Assembly (NCBI GenBank): GCA_032622095.1 | Contig: CP136062.1 | Location: 17,051,739 to 17,115,738 of the forward strand | Direction of reading: 5' to 3' | Length of the DNA: 64,000 nucleotides | Source of the DNA: Siphonodentalium dalli | Lineage: Eukaryota > Mollusca > Scaphopoda > Gadilida > Siphonodentaliidae | Part shown: piece by piece, positions 24,101-34,830 of the stretch | Layout: each line of letters begins with the position of its first letter | How positions within the stretch are numbered: position 1 is the stretch's first letter | Notes under the pieces: generated by a model | Seen by the model: the letters and a program-made list of their open reading frames with translations, nothing else | Databases searched by the model: none | Told to the model about the DNA's origin: nothing | Program-made: the position numbers and the translations under genes

Positions 24101-26130
24101 TTATGCTAGGTTTTTTTTCAGAAAAACCAGCATGTCCACGTTTTCGCTGGATAAGCAAGAGCGTTGAGCACACACAATATCGCCTGCAGATGAAAATACA
24201 CGCTCGCTAGCGACTGAAGTCGCTGGAATTGATAGGCACAGTTTCGCATATTTTGACAAGTTAGGATAACGTGCTTCGTTTAATCTCCACCAGTCTAATG
24301 GATTGCTTGTCAGCGACAGATGTGCTTCCTTTTGGAACATTTTAACTTCAGCTTCGACAACAATTGGTAATGTTTTTTTGTCCTTAGATTTAGATTCGAC
24401 ACTAACAAAGTCATTACCAAGCAATTTTTCTATCGCTGTTTTATGAACTTTCGCTGGAGGTTCATCCAGGTTAAGGTCTGTGTTGTCTTTGTCAGCTTTA
24501 CATACTTTCGCTGGAGGTTCATCTAGGTTTGTATTGCCTTTGTCAGATACAACTATTTTGAGTCAGAATTGTCACTTTTGTCAGATGATGCACATCTTTC
24601 GCCAGCAGTACTTGGTAATGGTAACAGAGCTGGGATATTTTTACGTTTATCTTGGCACTTCTTAATCAAAGCAACAGTTTTCAGCATGAGAGATGAAAAT
24701 ACATTTCTACGTTCAGATTCGTCCAAATAAGGCATTTCTCGGAAACGAGGATCAACACAGGCAGCTTCCAAAAAGAAAGGTAGACACGCCTTTGTCACTG
24801 TATCTTTTGTTTAAGTCGTCTCTAATTGCCTGTTTGATGTTTGACACCAGTGTTGAGTCAGTTGCGCATGGAGTAAGTTGTTTTAACATCATCCCCATCA
24901 GTGGGTGTATTAATGAGACAGTTGGCATTTTTTCATCACAAAGAATTGTCGTTGCAGTCTTAATTGGTTCCAGAATACTCACGACTGCCTCAATAGAAGT
25001 GTAGTCGTCATTGCTTAGAGTGACGATATCCTTTGCGTCCTGTTTTATGTCTTTTGACATCAGGGCTGCGGCAACTGCTGCCTGTTGCTCTTGGTACCGG
25101 GACAACATATCGAAAGTGGAATTCCACCTGGTAGAGACATCATTTATGAGTTTCTTTTGAGGAATCTCCAGTAGAATCTGCTTCTTTTTCAGAATGGCTG
25201 CTGCCTTTGTGCTCTTATGAAAAAACGTGACAATTCGTTTAACCCTACCAATCAGACGATCAAATTGCTGAACTTTAAGACCCTTCTGTGTCGCAAGATT
25301 GACTGTGTGTGCGAAACAGCCAATATGTGGATTTAGATTAGTTTGCTCAACGGCTTTCACTATATTACTGGCATTGTCAGTGGTGATTGCTGGGTTCGAA
25401 TCATATTTGCTGAGTTTCCAGCTTTCGACAGTTGACTGCAACAAAGCCGCAAGATTAGCGGAAGTGTGCGCATCGGACATTTCTCTCGTCTGAAGCACAT
25501 AATTATGAAATTTCCACTCACTGTCGATGAAATGTGCAGTCACCGTCATAAAGCCGACAGTTGCTCTGGATGTCCAGGCATCGGTAGTGATGGCGATTGA
25601 TTCAGCAGCTGCCAAATCAGCTTCAACTTTTGACTTGGTTTCCAAATATAGATTTGGCAGAAATTTTTTTGTCAAATTAGTTTTCGATGGAACAGTATAC
25701 CTTGGTTCCAGAATGTTTATGAGTCTCTGAAAACCTGCATCCTCTACTACTGAAAACGGTCTCATGTCTTTTGCCACGTAATAGGTGATAGCCTTTGTTA
25801 TGGTTGTTGATCTGGCCCCAGTCTTAGCCAATTTAGAATACCGGTACATATCTTGGAGACGAAGCTGACCTGATGAGTTGGGAACGTTTACGCTAGATGG
25901 GCTCCCGGTTGAGTTCGTCAAGTGACTCAAGTCTATGGAATGATATCGATGTCTTTTTAGATGGTGCGCCATGTTGGTGGTAACACCCGTCTTGTATGAA
26001 GTTGCTGTTGAACATATTTTACATATCGTTTTCGTTTAGTCGGTTTTGCTGCACGTCGTCCCACCCTCTTCAACTGTGTAGGACCTAAAGCCGAAATAAT
26101 TCCAGACTTTTGATCTATATGCCGCTGGCG
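24101..26130 (-). pseudogene. hAT transposase, ZBED1-like, broken
   Basis: A hAT transposase read in order on the minus strand. A BED zinc finger starts with SKVWNYFGF, and the same frame continues to CKIC and HLKRHRYH after an in-frame TAA at 26036-26038. The RNase H-like catalytic region reads AITTDAWTSRATVGFMTVTA, then AITTDNASNIVKA and GCFAHTVNLA, then DVSTRWNST. A one-base shift occurs in a T-tract near 24773: STFLF is followed in another frame by EAACVDPRFRE. A stop at 24553 and a second shift follow, next to a duplicated DEPPAKV module. The C-terminal dimerisation domain is intact (LSIPATSVASERVFSSAGDI, ending FLKKNLA). Closest family by motif is ZBED1/hAT-Ac type. It could not make a full protein. 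Confidence 0.92.
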
Positions 26131-26573
26131 GACTGACAAGATTTAAATTTGAGCTTCCTTGAGCAGACATCTTTCACATGTGTTGTTATTTTGCGCAGAC
26201 GATATAAATCCAATATACTACTATTTGATTTGTTGAAATCAGAGCAGTTCAGCAAATTAAACCAATCAGAGCATGGCTTATAGTCTGATACTAGGTTACG
26301 GAGGTCAGTCTTTTCACTTCCGCCAACGTTTGTGTCAAAGGTCAAAGTGCGAGCTCACGGAAACAAACGAAATTTACAGATTTACTTCCGATAACACTTC
26401 GTAAGCATTCACAGCTTACGGAAACGAACGAGGGGACCCGATTGACTTCGAATGGTAACTGCATGATAACAGCGGAACTGTATCGTAGTGTATCGAAATT
26501 ACAGTCAAATGAATCGCGTAACGAATCGCGATGCATCGAAAACGCGATGAATCGTTACAGGCCTATATCTGAA

Positions 26574-27011
26574 GTCATTAAAAACAAATGGCAATTTAAA
26601 TGGGATCTAAGTGAAACGGCCAGACATTCATACGACCTGTTTCCTTCCGTTCAACATGACTTTAAGGGTCTCCTGGCTAAGCAGCATCCTAACAGAAAGA
26701 CTGAAATAATGATCAACAGAATCATTATTGGACATACATTACTTAATGCACACAAACACAAACTAGGCTTATCAGAATCTCCAAAATGTGCATGTGGTTG
26801 TGCTGATACTATTAAACATTTCTTCTTTGACTGCCAGTTATATTCCACACAAAGAGAAGCCCTGTATAGTAACATTTCCTCTCTAAATGATACAAAAAAC
26901 AATTCTACAAACTCATTAATGGACCTTCAGACACTTGTGGGTTACCAAACCAACCCAAACACTCTTATGGAAGTACTCCGGTTTATCAGTGATACAAACA
27001 TTTCACTATAA
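26574..27011 (+). pseudogene. LINE 1 ORF2 C-terminus (after hAT insertion)
   Basis: The continuation of the RT/RNase H protein, in the same frame once the hAT element and one target duplication are removed. It starts VIKNKWQFKWD and contains KTEIMINRIIIGHTLLNAHK, followed by a zinc-knuckle-like CACGCADTIKHFFFDC. This C-terminal Cys/His block is usual after RNase H in such LINEs. It ends in TAA at 27009-27011. Confidence 0.88.
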
Positions 27012-27209
27012 GAAAGCTCAGCTTCATTCACTGTATGGAACTGTTCTTTTTACAGCACCATCTGACGTCACACACTCTGGCAACAGTGTACAGCACTAAA
27101 GTGAAATAAGCATTGAGGGCTCAATTGCACCAGTGACCTTGGAGCTACCTTACAGAGCAAAGGCTCCTATAAAGAACTTCATAGACACACCAACCAACCA
27201 ACCAATAGA
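27012..27209 (+). mobile_element. LINE 1 3' UTR and CCAA tail
   Basis: After the ORF stop there is a short 3' region that ends in a CCAA simple repeat (CCAACCAACCAACCAA, 27190-27205). A short tandem tail is the usual end of this kind of LINE. I could not pair a target duplication with the truncated 5' end near 20.8 kb. Confidence 0.7.
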
Positions 27210-27279
27210 CAAAAAATCTTTTAAATATCACCACTAGGCCTACCATCATCATGATTATAAACAATGACAGTGTCCATAC

Positions 27280-27529
27280 CTTCGCTATTTCGGAAATATG
27301 GGAACATCGTCTCCGATGAACAGTTCAGCGTCCTTGGATACGTGTTTACAATTCTCAGAATGTTTCGATTTCTCACGATCGCAGACGTCACTGTGTTCGC
27401 ACTTCCACACTGCTCATTTGCGTTAAAACCCGTCGATTTTGGTTTCCTTCCACCGACCATACCTCTAGGTTTAACACATTTTCTCTGTTTTACCAAATTG
27501 CTCAATGTTTTCGCTTTTATAGCTACCAT
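27280..27529 (-). CDS. Possible first exon of an unidentified host gene
   Basis: Not recognised by family. Starting at ATG 27529-27527 the frame reads a basic N-terminus (MVAIKAKTLSNLVKQRKC, then KPRGMVGGRKPKSTG) and runs about 83 codons to a plausible splice donor, GCGAAG|GTATGG, at 27280/27279. The same frame is open for a further ~20 codons past the donor and 42 codons upstream of the ATG. I prefer the internal ATG because the upstream part covers promoter-like motifs. The LINE 1/hAT nest would lie in the first intron in antisense orientation. No downstream exon was identified. It could also be a chance frame. Confidence 0.4.
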
Positions 27530-27580
27530 TTTCTCATAAATATCAGAAAGAAATAGCGGAAATGTCAATTTATATTTTAC

Positions 27581-27634
27581 GGGAAGTGACGTCTGCGCAT
27601 GCGCACACCTTGTCATTAATGCGATCAGCCAATC
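27581..27634 (-). promoter_or_regulatory. Housekeeping-type promoter cluster: ETS/CRE, NRF-1, CCAAT
   Basis: GGGAAGTGACGTC (27581-27593) is a joined ETS and CRE site. The perfect NRF-1 palindrome TGCGCATGCGCA (27594-27605) follows, then a CCAAT box (27629-27633). This dense set is typical of TATA-less promoters and lies about 50-105 bp upstream of the ATG at 27529 on the minus strand. The motifs are nearly symmetric, so direction is not fixed by them alone. Confidence 0.55.
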
Positions 27635-27685
27635 AGATTCCCCCTGAAATTTCATCTATTATTAGCGTAGGATGATGACATATAT

Positions 27686-27760
27686 CTCTCTTATTAGTGG
27701 AGCATCAGCTGTGATCTATCCATCCGGTATTCTTAGTGAACCCATAACTATCTCGGAAAC
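27686..27760 (+). repeat. 75-bp exact copy of LINE 1 RNase H sequence
   Basis: Positions 27686-27760 are identical to 22250-22324 of LINE 1, the part coding LISGASAVIYPSGILSEPIT. The copy is then followed by a short repeat of its own end (ACTATCTCGG, AAACTATCTCG). It lies between the LINE 1 tail and LINE 2 and joins without a stop to a frame ending at 27878. It looks like templated filler or a template switch at an insertion junction. Confidence 0.9.
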
Positions 27761-27965
27761 TATCTCGTATTTCAGCCAGTATCAGAATACTGCGAATACG
27801 GGAACTCAAAATAATTTTGACATGACAGATTTCTGTGTGGCGTATCTCAAGCAGTTCTCACCATCCTATTTTGCTTGAAACCTTTCAATTCTAATGATAA
27901 TCTCGTAATTATAGCAAACATTTCCATCACCCCAGCTTCTCCGTTCCATAACGCAAATCTCTAAC

Positions 27966-28719
27966 ATGACATCTAACACATTGGAACAAAAAATCAATTA
28001 TAATTTCACAAGACGTCATCTTAAATTTTCTTTCTGGAATATTCACGGAATTCGCGACTCGCTTGGTCAAAACAAAGTACGTGATGAAATCTTTGTAGAC
28101 AATTTTGTTAGAAAATATGACATCGTAGCTTTTATGGAAACCTGGGTTTATAATGACGAATCGCATGTTACCATACCGGGATATCAAATGGTCACGAAAC
28201 ATAGAAAAAATAAAAAGAGGGGCGGGTTAGTTATATATATCCACACTAGTCTTATGCAAGGAATACACGTGATTGATATCAAAAGCCCAAATCTTATATG
28301 GCTCAAGCTTTCCAAACAGTGGTTCAGAATACCGAATGATATTTATTTATGTACAGCATATTGTGCACCAGACAATTCTTCAGCCCAAAAGGCTGGTGGG
28401 GAAGATACTCTTAAACTTATAACGGGAGACATTTCCAAATATTCCGCTAGAGGGACCATAATTATACAGGGCGATTTAAACGCGAGGACAGGTTCGATCA
28501 GGGACTCGATATCGCACGACAATACAACCATACAAATGCCCCTCCCCCTCGATTATACCCCAGATAGTCAATTACCATGTAGGCGCAGTAGAGATAATAA
28601 GATTAACACGCGAGGCAGAGACCTCATAAAAATTTGCATGGACTCCAGCATGAGGTTGGTGAATGGCCGCACTGCGGGAGACTTTCTTGGCAACTTCACC
28701 TCTTATCAACCCGCAGAGT
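27966..28719 (+). pseudogene. LINE 2 ORF2 N-terminus: AP-like endonuclease
   Basis: The endonuclease domain of a second non-LTR retrotransposon. It shows KFSFWNIHGIRDSLG, the metal-binding METWV, RGGLVIYI, IIQGDLNARTG and NGRTAGDFLGNFTSYQP. These are the ordered motifs of the APE-type endonuclease that nicks target DNA. The frame begins at ATG 27966. It breaks off at 28719 because a TIR element is inserted and resumes in the same frame at 30581. The upstream 27761-27881 frame could be the end of an ORF1 but has no motif. Confidence 0.9.
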
Positions 28720-30580
28720 CGTAATTTCGCTAAAATCCGGATTGAGAATCCGAAGCCGATTACGGGGGCGGGGCTAATTCCCGATTCTAGGTCAGATTTT
28801 GAAATCCACGTGGTCTCCGAAACTCTCTCCCAGCGTCAAACATGGCTCATGTATTTGACACAAGTATCATTTGTATCTTATATTTATAAAGTGCATGTTT
28901 GTTGTGAAAGTCATGCTTTTCTTCTATGTGTATATACACGGCACATAATTTGCTGCCAATCCGACTTAATCGCATCTTTTTTGTTCAAGTTAAAGTGTGT
29001 TTATTGATGATGGCAAGCATATCTAAACATGACAGCTCTAGGCTTCCTGAATCAAATTCCGAAGATGTTGTGAAGAACACACGAAACTTGTCAGTTGAAC
29101 AGGGACGTGACGACAGGGGTTGATTGGGTGTCTCTACCCCCACCCCGAACTTTGGTACAATTTGCTAAGCTGTGCAGTCATTCATACGTGAGGAAAATCA
29201 GGATTATTTTGACTAACTGTTTCAAATAATGATACGTACAAGCCAACAAACGCAACAAACAAACCCGATTTTAAATAAATACATATACAAACTTATGACT
29301 AACTCGGGAGATCTGTATATATGTTCAACTTGTTTTGGTAGTCATGTTGCTTTGCCATTACTAATTATTTATTCTTTCAGTGTAATAACATATGGGAGAG
29401 GGGGGTACCCTTAAGTGAGTCAGTACTTGCCCCCCAATTCCTTTGTATGTATAAACAAATGTATGTGTTATATATCATGTGTTATCTAAATTTGACATAT
29501 ATTTTAAATAAATATATCTAAACTAAACTTTGGTACATTCCAGCAGTCGGAAATTCCATGCATGACACAACATTAGTTGGACATTAATTTGACACCATAT
29601 ATAGGTTGGCATTGTTCTGATTGTTTGATTTTTTTCAACCAGTAATAGTTGGTAATTTTCCAATCTTAGTGTTTGTCAGATTGGATATTTCCAAGGGGAG
29701 CAAATTGAATTCTGCGAACCTGTGAGATTGAAGTTTTTGTCCAATGGGGGGGGGGGGGGGGGGGGGGGGGGTGCAGTTGGCCGGAAATTTGAGGAAACTT
29801 CTAGCCACGTCCCTAGAACATGTGTCTGTTGTCTATACATAGACTATTGTGCAATACGACTGCATTTAACGAAGCAAAACATGTTAAACATGAAATTGCT
29901 ATAACTTTAAGACTAGATGATGGTACATACGTGTATCTGATAATCCATCGATACCATATAATCCTACTATTTCTTGAATAAGAAGAAACATTATAATAAC
30001 TAACACAGCAGAAGACATATCCATGCAGGTTCATATTAATTCGGTCAATGGTGACGTATCCGCCGAATTCGAAATCGACATGTGTTCGGGCGATATTTTA
30101 AGGATGGAATTATGAAATGGACATATGAAAGTGACAATCAACATTGATTTGCAATTGCTTCGCCATCAACCGAAGTGCTCCCCCAGCGTTACTATCAATA
30201 GCGTTATTATTTGGCTAATTTCAGTAATATTCTCCCAGTTTACATTCAATAAAACAAATTTGTCTCCGCATTTAAAATTCTTTGATATAGATCGTTTATA
30301 TTCTGCAATAATTTGTACACAAGAGACGGATTCTTATGTTTTATTGTGTTTTTAAACTCTGAGGTGGCGAAATCTCGGTTTGTTGACATTACGAGCATTT
30401 GAGTCCGTAATCGGAATCCGAATCCCATCGGATTACCACGAAATTGAGATTACGGTCTGTTCGTTTACTGATTCTGCCAATTTCTGGTCTGTTCTTTTGC
30501 CGAACCAAGTCGTACGGGGACCAATCTGTAATCTGAATCCAGAATCTGAATCGGATTTTAGCGAAATAACGCCTCAGGGT
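28711..30580. mobile_element. 1.85-kb TIR element inserted in LINE 2
   Basis: The element spans 28720-30571. The ends CGTAATTTCGCTAAAATCCG and CGGATTTTAGCGAAATAACG are inverted repeats with one mismatch in 20. The flanks are a 9-bp duplication with two differences (CCGCAGAGT at 28711-28719, CCTCAGGGT at 30572-30580). Removing the element and one flank copy keeps the LINE 2 frame open (QP..CSVVDYV). Nine bp suits MULE-like elements, but no transposase is seen. GATTACGG and GTAATCGGAATCC words recur near both ends. It contains a nested retro-insert and a G-run of about 26 (29746-29771). Confidence 0.85.
29148..29537 (+). mobile_element. 366-bp retro-insert with 12-bp TSD
   Basis: The direct repeat AACTTTGGTACA (29148-29159 and 29526-29537) brackets 29160-29525. 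The right end is A-rich (TTTAAATAAATATATCTAAA). A 12-bp duplication plus an A-rich end indicates target-primed retrotransposition of a SINE or a short LINE fragment. I see no RNA polymerase III boxes, so the source is unknown. Confidence 0.65.
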
Positions 30581-32913
30581 GTAGTGTAGTAGATTATGTA
30601 ATAAGTAGCCAAGCTCTCTTTGATCGAATACCGTTCTTTCATGTGAACCCATTGACTATTCTATCTGACCATTGTCAATGCTGGTTTATCTTAAACATTG
30701 GCGCTTCAATTACTGACTCTGAACAGCATGAGACATTCCCTTTGCGGGCGAAACCACCGCGTTTTAAATGGGACGAACTGGCCTCATTTCGGTTTAGGGA
30801 TGAGTTTAACACATCAGATGTTCAGGTCAATTTGCGAAAAATTCTTGAAGATGAAGAAAGCTCTTCAAAAGTGCTGGTCTCCAAACTCAATGCTACAATG
30901 CATATTGTTGCTTCTAGGTCCCTCAAACGACAATCTACACAACACAGACAAAAACACAGTATACATGCCAGTAAACCCTGGTACGATCATACATGTGCTG
31001 AACTGAAACGTCAATTGATTCGCTCTGTTAAACCCCTAAGTGACAACCAACAAGACCCCGTCATTCGTGGGCGTTATTTTAATTTGAAGAAGCAGTATCG
31101 GAAGCTTTTAAAATCCAAACGAAAATCATTTAGACTCGATAAATATCACACTCTTGTGGGGATGCAAAATAAGTCGCCTTCACGATATTGGGCTATTATT
31201 GATGAATTAAAACATGAAGCTAATGGCAAGCCCAATTCCGCAGGTAATAATTTTCACCCAAAAGAACTTTATGATCATTTAAAAAATCTAGGCAGTTTGA
31301 CTGCAGACACCGACCAGTTATTCAAACAGACCGTTCTCACACACCTTCCAATATTAGAAGAACAGGCGCGAGATAAAACTGATCTTGACTATGAAATTTC
31401 CGAATTAGAAATCAGACACGCGATCACGAGACTGGCTAATGGAAAGGCTGAAGGCCTTGATTCTATTAAACCAGATATGATAAAAAGTGTTAAAGACCAG
31501 CTCATACCTATTTTTTTTTAAATGTTTAAACGACTACTTACAACTGGAGATTTCCCTGAAGAATGGCTTGATGGTTTCATAATTCCTATACCAAAATGTA
31601 AACACCCAACTACACCAAACGACATTCGCGGGATCACCATTACCAGTGTATTAGGTAAAGTATATGCCGATATATTGCTAAATCGGCTAACTTCGTTTTT
31701 TCAACAGAAGGGTATACCTTCGAAATTTCAAGCAGGTTTTCGCAAAGATCACACGACATCCGATAACACGCTTATTCTCAGAACACTCATAAATAAATCT
31801 ATAATGCAACGGAAAAAGTTGTATACGTGTTTCGTAGACTTCAATAAGGCTTTCGATAGAGTATGGCGTGAAGGTTTGTTGTATAAACTACTCAAATTGG
31901 GTGTGGGTGGTACAGTATATACAACAGTTAAAAAGATAATAACCGAATATACAACTAGTGTCCAAAGTGGGATAAATAGTCTAACAGACAAATTCCAGGG
32001 AGCAGTGGGATTGATGCAGGGAAATAATTTAAGCCCATTACTTTTCAATATATTCATAGATGAAATTGCTTCGATCCTACTCGAAAGCAGATCAGACGCC
32101 CCAAATGTTTTCGGCGAAGAAGTCCCTTGCTTGATGTATGCCGACGATCTTGTTTTGATTTCAGAAAGCCCCAGTGGCCTCCAGACAATGCTAAATTCAT
32201 TACATAAATACTGTCGGGAATGGCAAATTACACTGAACAGTTCTAAAACAAAAACTCTTGTTTTTCATGCTGGTGGTCAACATATCTCAAAACCAACATT
32301 TATCTTCGGCAACCAAAGTCTTGAATCGACACAGTCATATACATATCTTGGTATTAAATTCTTTGCTTCCGGCAAAATGACACATGCTATATTGGATCTA
32401 AAAAACAGAGCATCAAGAGCACTTTTCAAATTGCGCTCAAGCCTTGATCACGATTTGCCTGTCGAAGTATCAACAAAACTATTTGACACATGTGTTAAAC
32501 CGATCCTCACCTACGCATCCGAGACATGGGGCGACGAGGCAGTTAATAGACAGTCAAATGAAATAGAGAAATTTCACCTAAACTATTCAAAAAATCTCCT
32601 CGGTATCAGTAAAACTGCAACAAATGTAGCCGTACTTGCGGAGTTGGGGAGATTCCCAATTAGACTAGATATTCTGAGAGATATGGTAAAATTTTGGCTC
32701 CGTCTAGAAAATATGGACACCAATAGACTGCCGGCCAAATGTCTGGCAGAAATGAAAACATGGACTAATTGCGCATGGCTTAACTCTGTCCGGAAAATCA
32801 TGGTTACATATGGCTTTCAAAACGTATATGAAAACCCGCGTAATATAGACCGACAAACATTTTCCAACAAGTCAGTGATATTTCTGGAAAACCCACTGAG
32901 AATAGTAAGGTAA
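30581..32913 (+). pseudogene. LINE 2 ORF2: end of endonuclease + reverse transcriptase
   Basis: Continues the endonuclease frame from 28719 (CSVVDYVI, then ILSDHC, the last EN motif). A linker follows, then the RT: ELEIRHAITRLANGKAEGLD, an in-frame TAA at 31519-31521 in a T-run, WLDGFIIPIPK, RGITITSVLGKVYADILLNR, FQAGFRKDHTTSDNT, CFVDFNKAFDRVW, GLMQGNNLSPLLFNIFIDEI, and the catalytic LMYADDLVLIS. A thumb/connection region follows (TYLGIKFF, KPILTYASETWG). No RNase H is present. The frame ends at a frameshift near 32910. EN-RT order and motifs fit the CR1/L2/Jockey group; I cannot fix the clade. Confidence 0.92.
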
Positions 32914-33315
32914 AATTCGTATACAAAATAAAACCGACATACGAGCTATCAAATTACCTCAGAAATTTACCGCGACGTAGCCGTAAAGTGATTTCTAAAT
33001 TAGTGACCAGCTGTCATAATCTAGAAATTGAACGCGGCCGATACACTAATATAAGCCTATTACCCTCAGTCCGACCGTGTATGTAAACAGTGTCATACAG
33101 GCGTCATTGAGGACGAGGAACATTTTATAATATACTGTCCTCGATATAATATCCAACGGATATTACTATATGAAACAATGGAACAAATTACAACAAATTT
33201 CATGGAACTTGACGCTAACGCAAAACTACGTATTCTTTTTTCTGTTGATGCTCGACTTTGTAATAGGGCCCTCAGTAATTTTATTCAGACAGCCTCTTAT
33301 TTAAGACGCGAATAA
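32914..33315 (+). pseudogene. LINE 2 ORF2 C-terminal tail, frameshifted
   Basis: After a frameshift the protein goes on KFVYKIKPTYELSNYLRNLP and IERGRYTNISLLPSVRPC. A second shift near 33080 leads to CKQCHTGVIEDEEHFIIYC, the C-terminal Cys/His knuckle common in LINE ORF2 proteins. It ends with FIQTASYLRRE and TAA at 33313-33315. Two frameshifts confirm decay. Confidence 0.85.
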
Positions 33316-33532
33316 TGTGACAATAACGGGCCAATGCCAGACACGAACTTTATATTTCACAATTTATGCTTGTATATTACCCATTGATTTCCATACCATG
33401 TTATATGTCTGTTTTTTTCTTTATTTTTGGTATGTGTACATGTACATGTATATTGCCATACCCGAATGTATTTGTTTGTGGTCGTGCAATAAAGATCTAT
33501 CTATCTATCTATCTATCTATCTATATCTATTT
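33316..33532 (+). mobile_element. LINE 2 3' UTR with ATCT tail
   Basis: A short 3' region with AATAAAG directly followed by a run of ATCT/TATC repeats (about 33496-33530). This microsatellite is best read as the LINE 2 tail rather than an independent repeat. Confidence 0.8.
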
Positions 33533-34399
33533 CTGGCAAAGGTACTGATTTGACCGGGAAATTCTCTTCAAAACGAGTCTAGTTAACCAAACATTCGTGC
33601 ATTGAAAAGCAATTGTCATACCTAACAAAAACGGGACATCTGATACATTTTTCACTGTTCTAGTTGTAATAAATAAATTTTGGTTGGGTTATTACAAGGG
33701 CTAAAACAGAATTAAAAACACACAATTTTGTTTTTATTTATATGATAATTTATTAATTAGATCCTGTACAAACGAAAAACTTACCCATCTCAAAATCGAA
33801 AATTTATCGGAGAATTGATCATTTTTCACCCGCATCCTACCGGTACCTTAAATTAATCATTCAATGATAACAAAAAATGAAATTGTTACTCTTATAAGTC
33901 TTGGGTACCTTTTTTCAAACATCTCTAAAGTCAATTGTTTGTCATTATCGAAAATATTCTGAGGTGCATCCATTAATTATTCTTGACAATCAATGAATCA
34001 TGACAAGTGATTGCGACGAACTCTGCGTGCTCAACTTTTGAACTTCGCCACGGCTATGCCAATTTTAAACAGCTCATCAAAAACATCGAATGACAAACAG
34101 AATAATCATATATATATAATGAACAACTGCGATTTAGGCCCTACCACTAAATCTGACAAAGAAGGAGGAAAAATGTGCTTCACTCCTTCAGATAAAATAT
34201 AGTTCCCACACCAGACGACGGAAGTTTGACAAAACGGCATTATAACTTCCCAGAATTCAACACCAAAACGAAATATAAATCGGGATATGCTCTAGAATTG
34301 TTATAATTGCGAAAATGACACGATGCTTATAGTATTTTTACTCATGGCTAGTATTCACACAAATTAAGATTCCCATTTGACTCAGTAGTACCTTCTATT
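33533..34399. other. No gene seen
   Basis: AT-rich intergenic sequence. No supported feature. Confidence 0.5.
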
Positions 34400-34475
34400 T
34401 AGAGCGTGGCGTCATGGCCGACATCAGAACAAAATGGCGGCGCAAATCTCGTCAAGTCTCGCGCAATCTCTTCTC
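34400..34475 (+). promoter_or_regulatory. YY1-like / CpG-rich candidate start region
   Basis: AACAAAATGGCGGCGC matches the YY1 consensus that often sits just downstream of transcription starts. Nearby are CATGGCCGAC and CTCGCGCAATCTC. The ATG within it opens only a 16-codon frame. No exon with family similarity follows, so the assignment is weak. Confidence 0.25.
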
Positions 34476-34589
34476 ATCCGATAATCAGCGACACCGCTTC
34501 AAATTCGCGAGTTACGGTGTTGTCCATCGAATACTGGTTTTAAAGTGTCCATGGGCTTGGACAAAAACGTAATGGGGTTTATTTTTTTA

Positions 34590-34822
34590 TTGATCCTGCG
34601 ACCCCAGTACCGGTACGTCGAAAAATACAGCAATCACGAATAGCATGTGGGGTCGACCCCACATGCTAAAACAACCCCACATTGTCTGTATGGACACAAG
34701 GAAGACCCCACATTGTCGCTCCACTAAGAGCGGACAGACGGACAGATGGACGGACGAACGACGGATGGTTGATCCGGACGTCGGCATTATGTGTACCATA
34801 CTATGGTATGGGTACACATAAA
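34590..34822 (-). repeat. Dispersed repeat with GTACCATACTATGGTA palindrome (reverse copy)
   Basis: Contains GTGGGGTCGACCCCAC (a perfect palindrome), a GACAGACGGACAG tract and TGTGTACCATACTATGGTAT. The order, reversed, matches the heads of repeats at 42095, 43075, 43193 and 44450, each followed by CGTCCGGATTGACCACTCGT-type sequence. Confidence 0.7.
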
Positions 34823-34830
34823 AAGACATC

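Larger units (their letters stand above)
22720..26573 (-). mobile_element. hAT (ZBED-type) DNA transposon inserted in LINE 1
   Basis: The element spans 22728-26565. Its ends are a perfect 13-bp inverted repeat: TAGGCCTGTAACG at 22728-22740 and CGTTACAGGCCTA at 26553-26565. It is flanked by a perfect 8-bp duplication TATCTGAA (22720-22727, 26566-26573). Eight bp is the hAT signature. Subterminal GATACGTATCG-type repeats fill 22750-22812, and TATCGTAG/GAATCGCG words occur near the right end. The coding region is on the minus strand (24101-26130); the left 1.3 kb is non-coding and carries a small foldback. Confidence 0.95.

Noticed and set aside
24752-25972. Treating the 406-codon transposase frame as an intact gene
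   Set aside because: The BED finger upstream is cut by a stop and the C-terminal dimerisation domain lies in other frames, so it is a broken hAT transposase.
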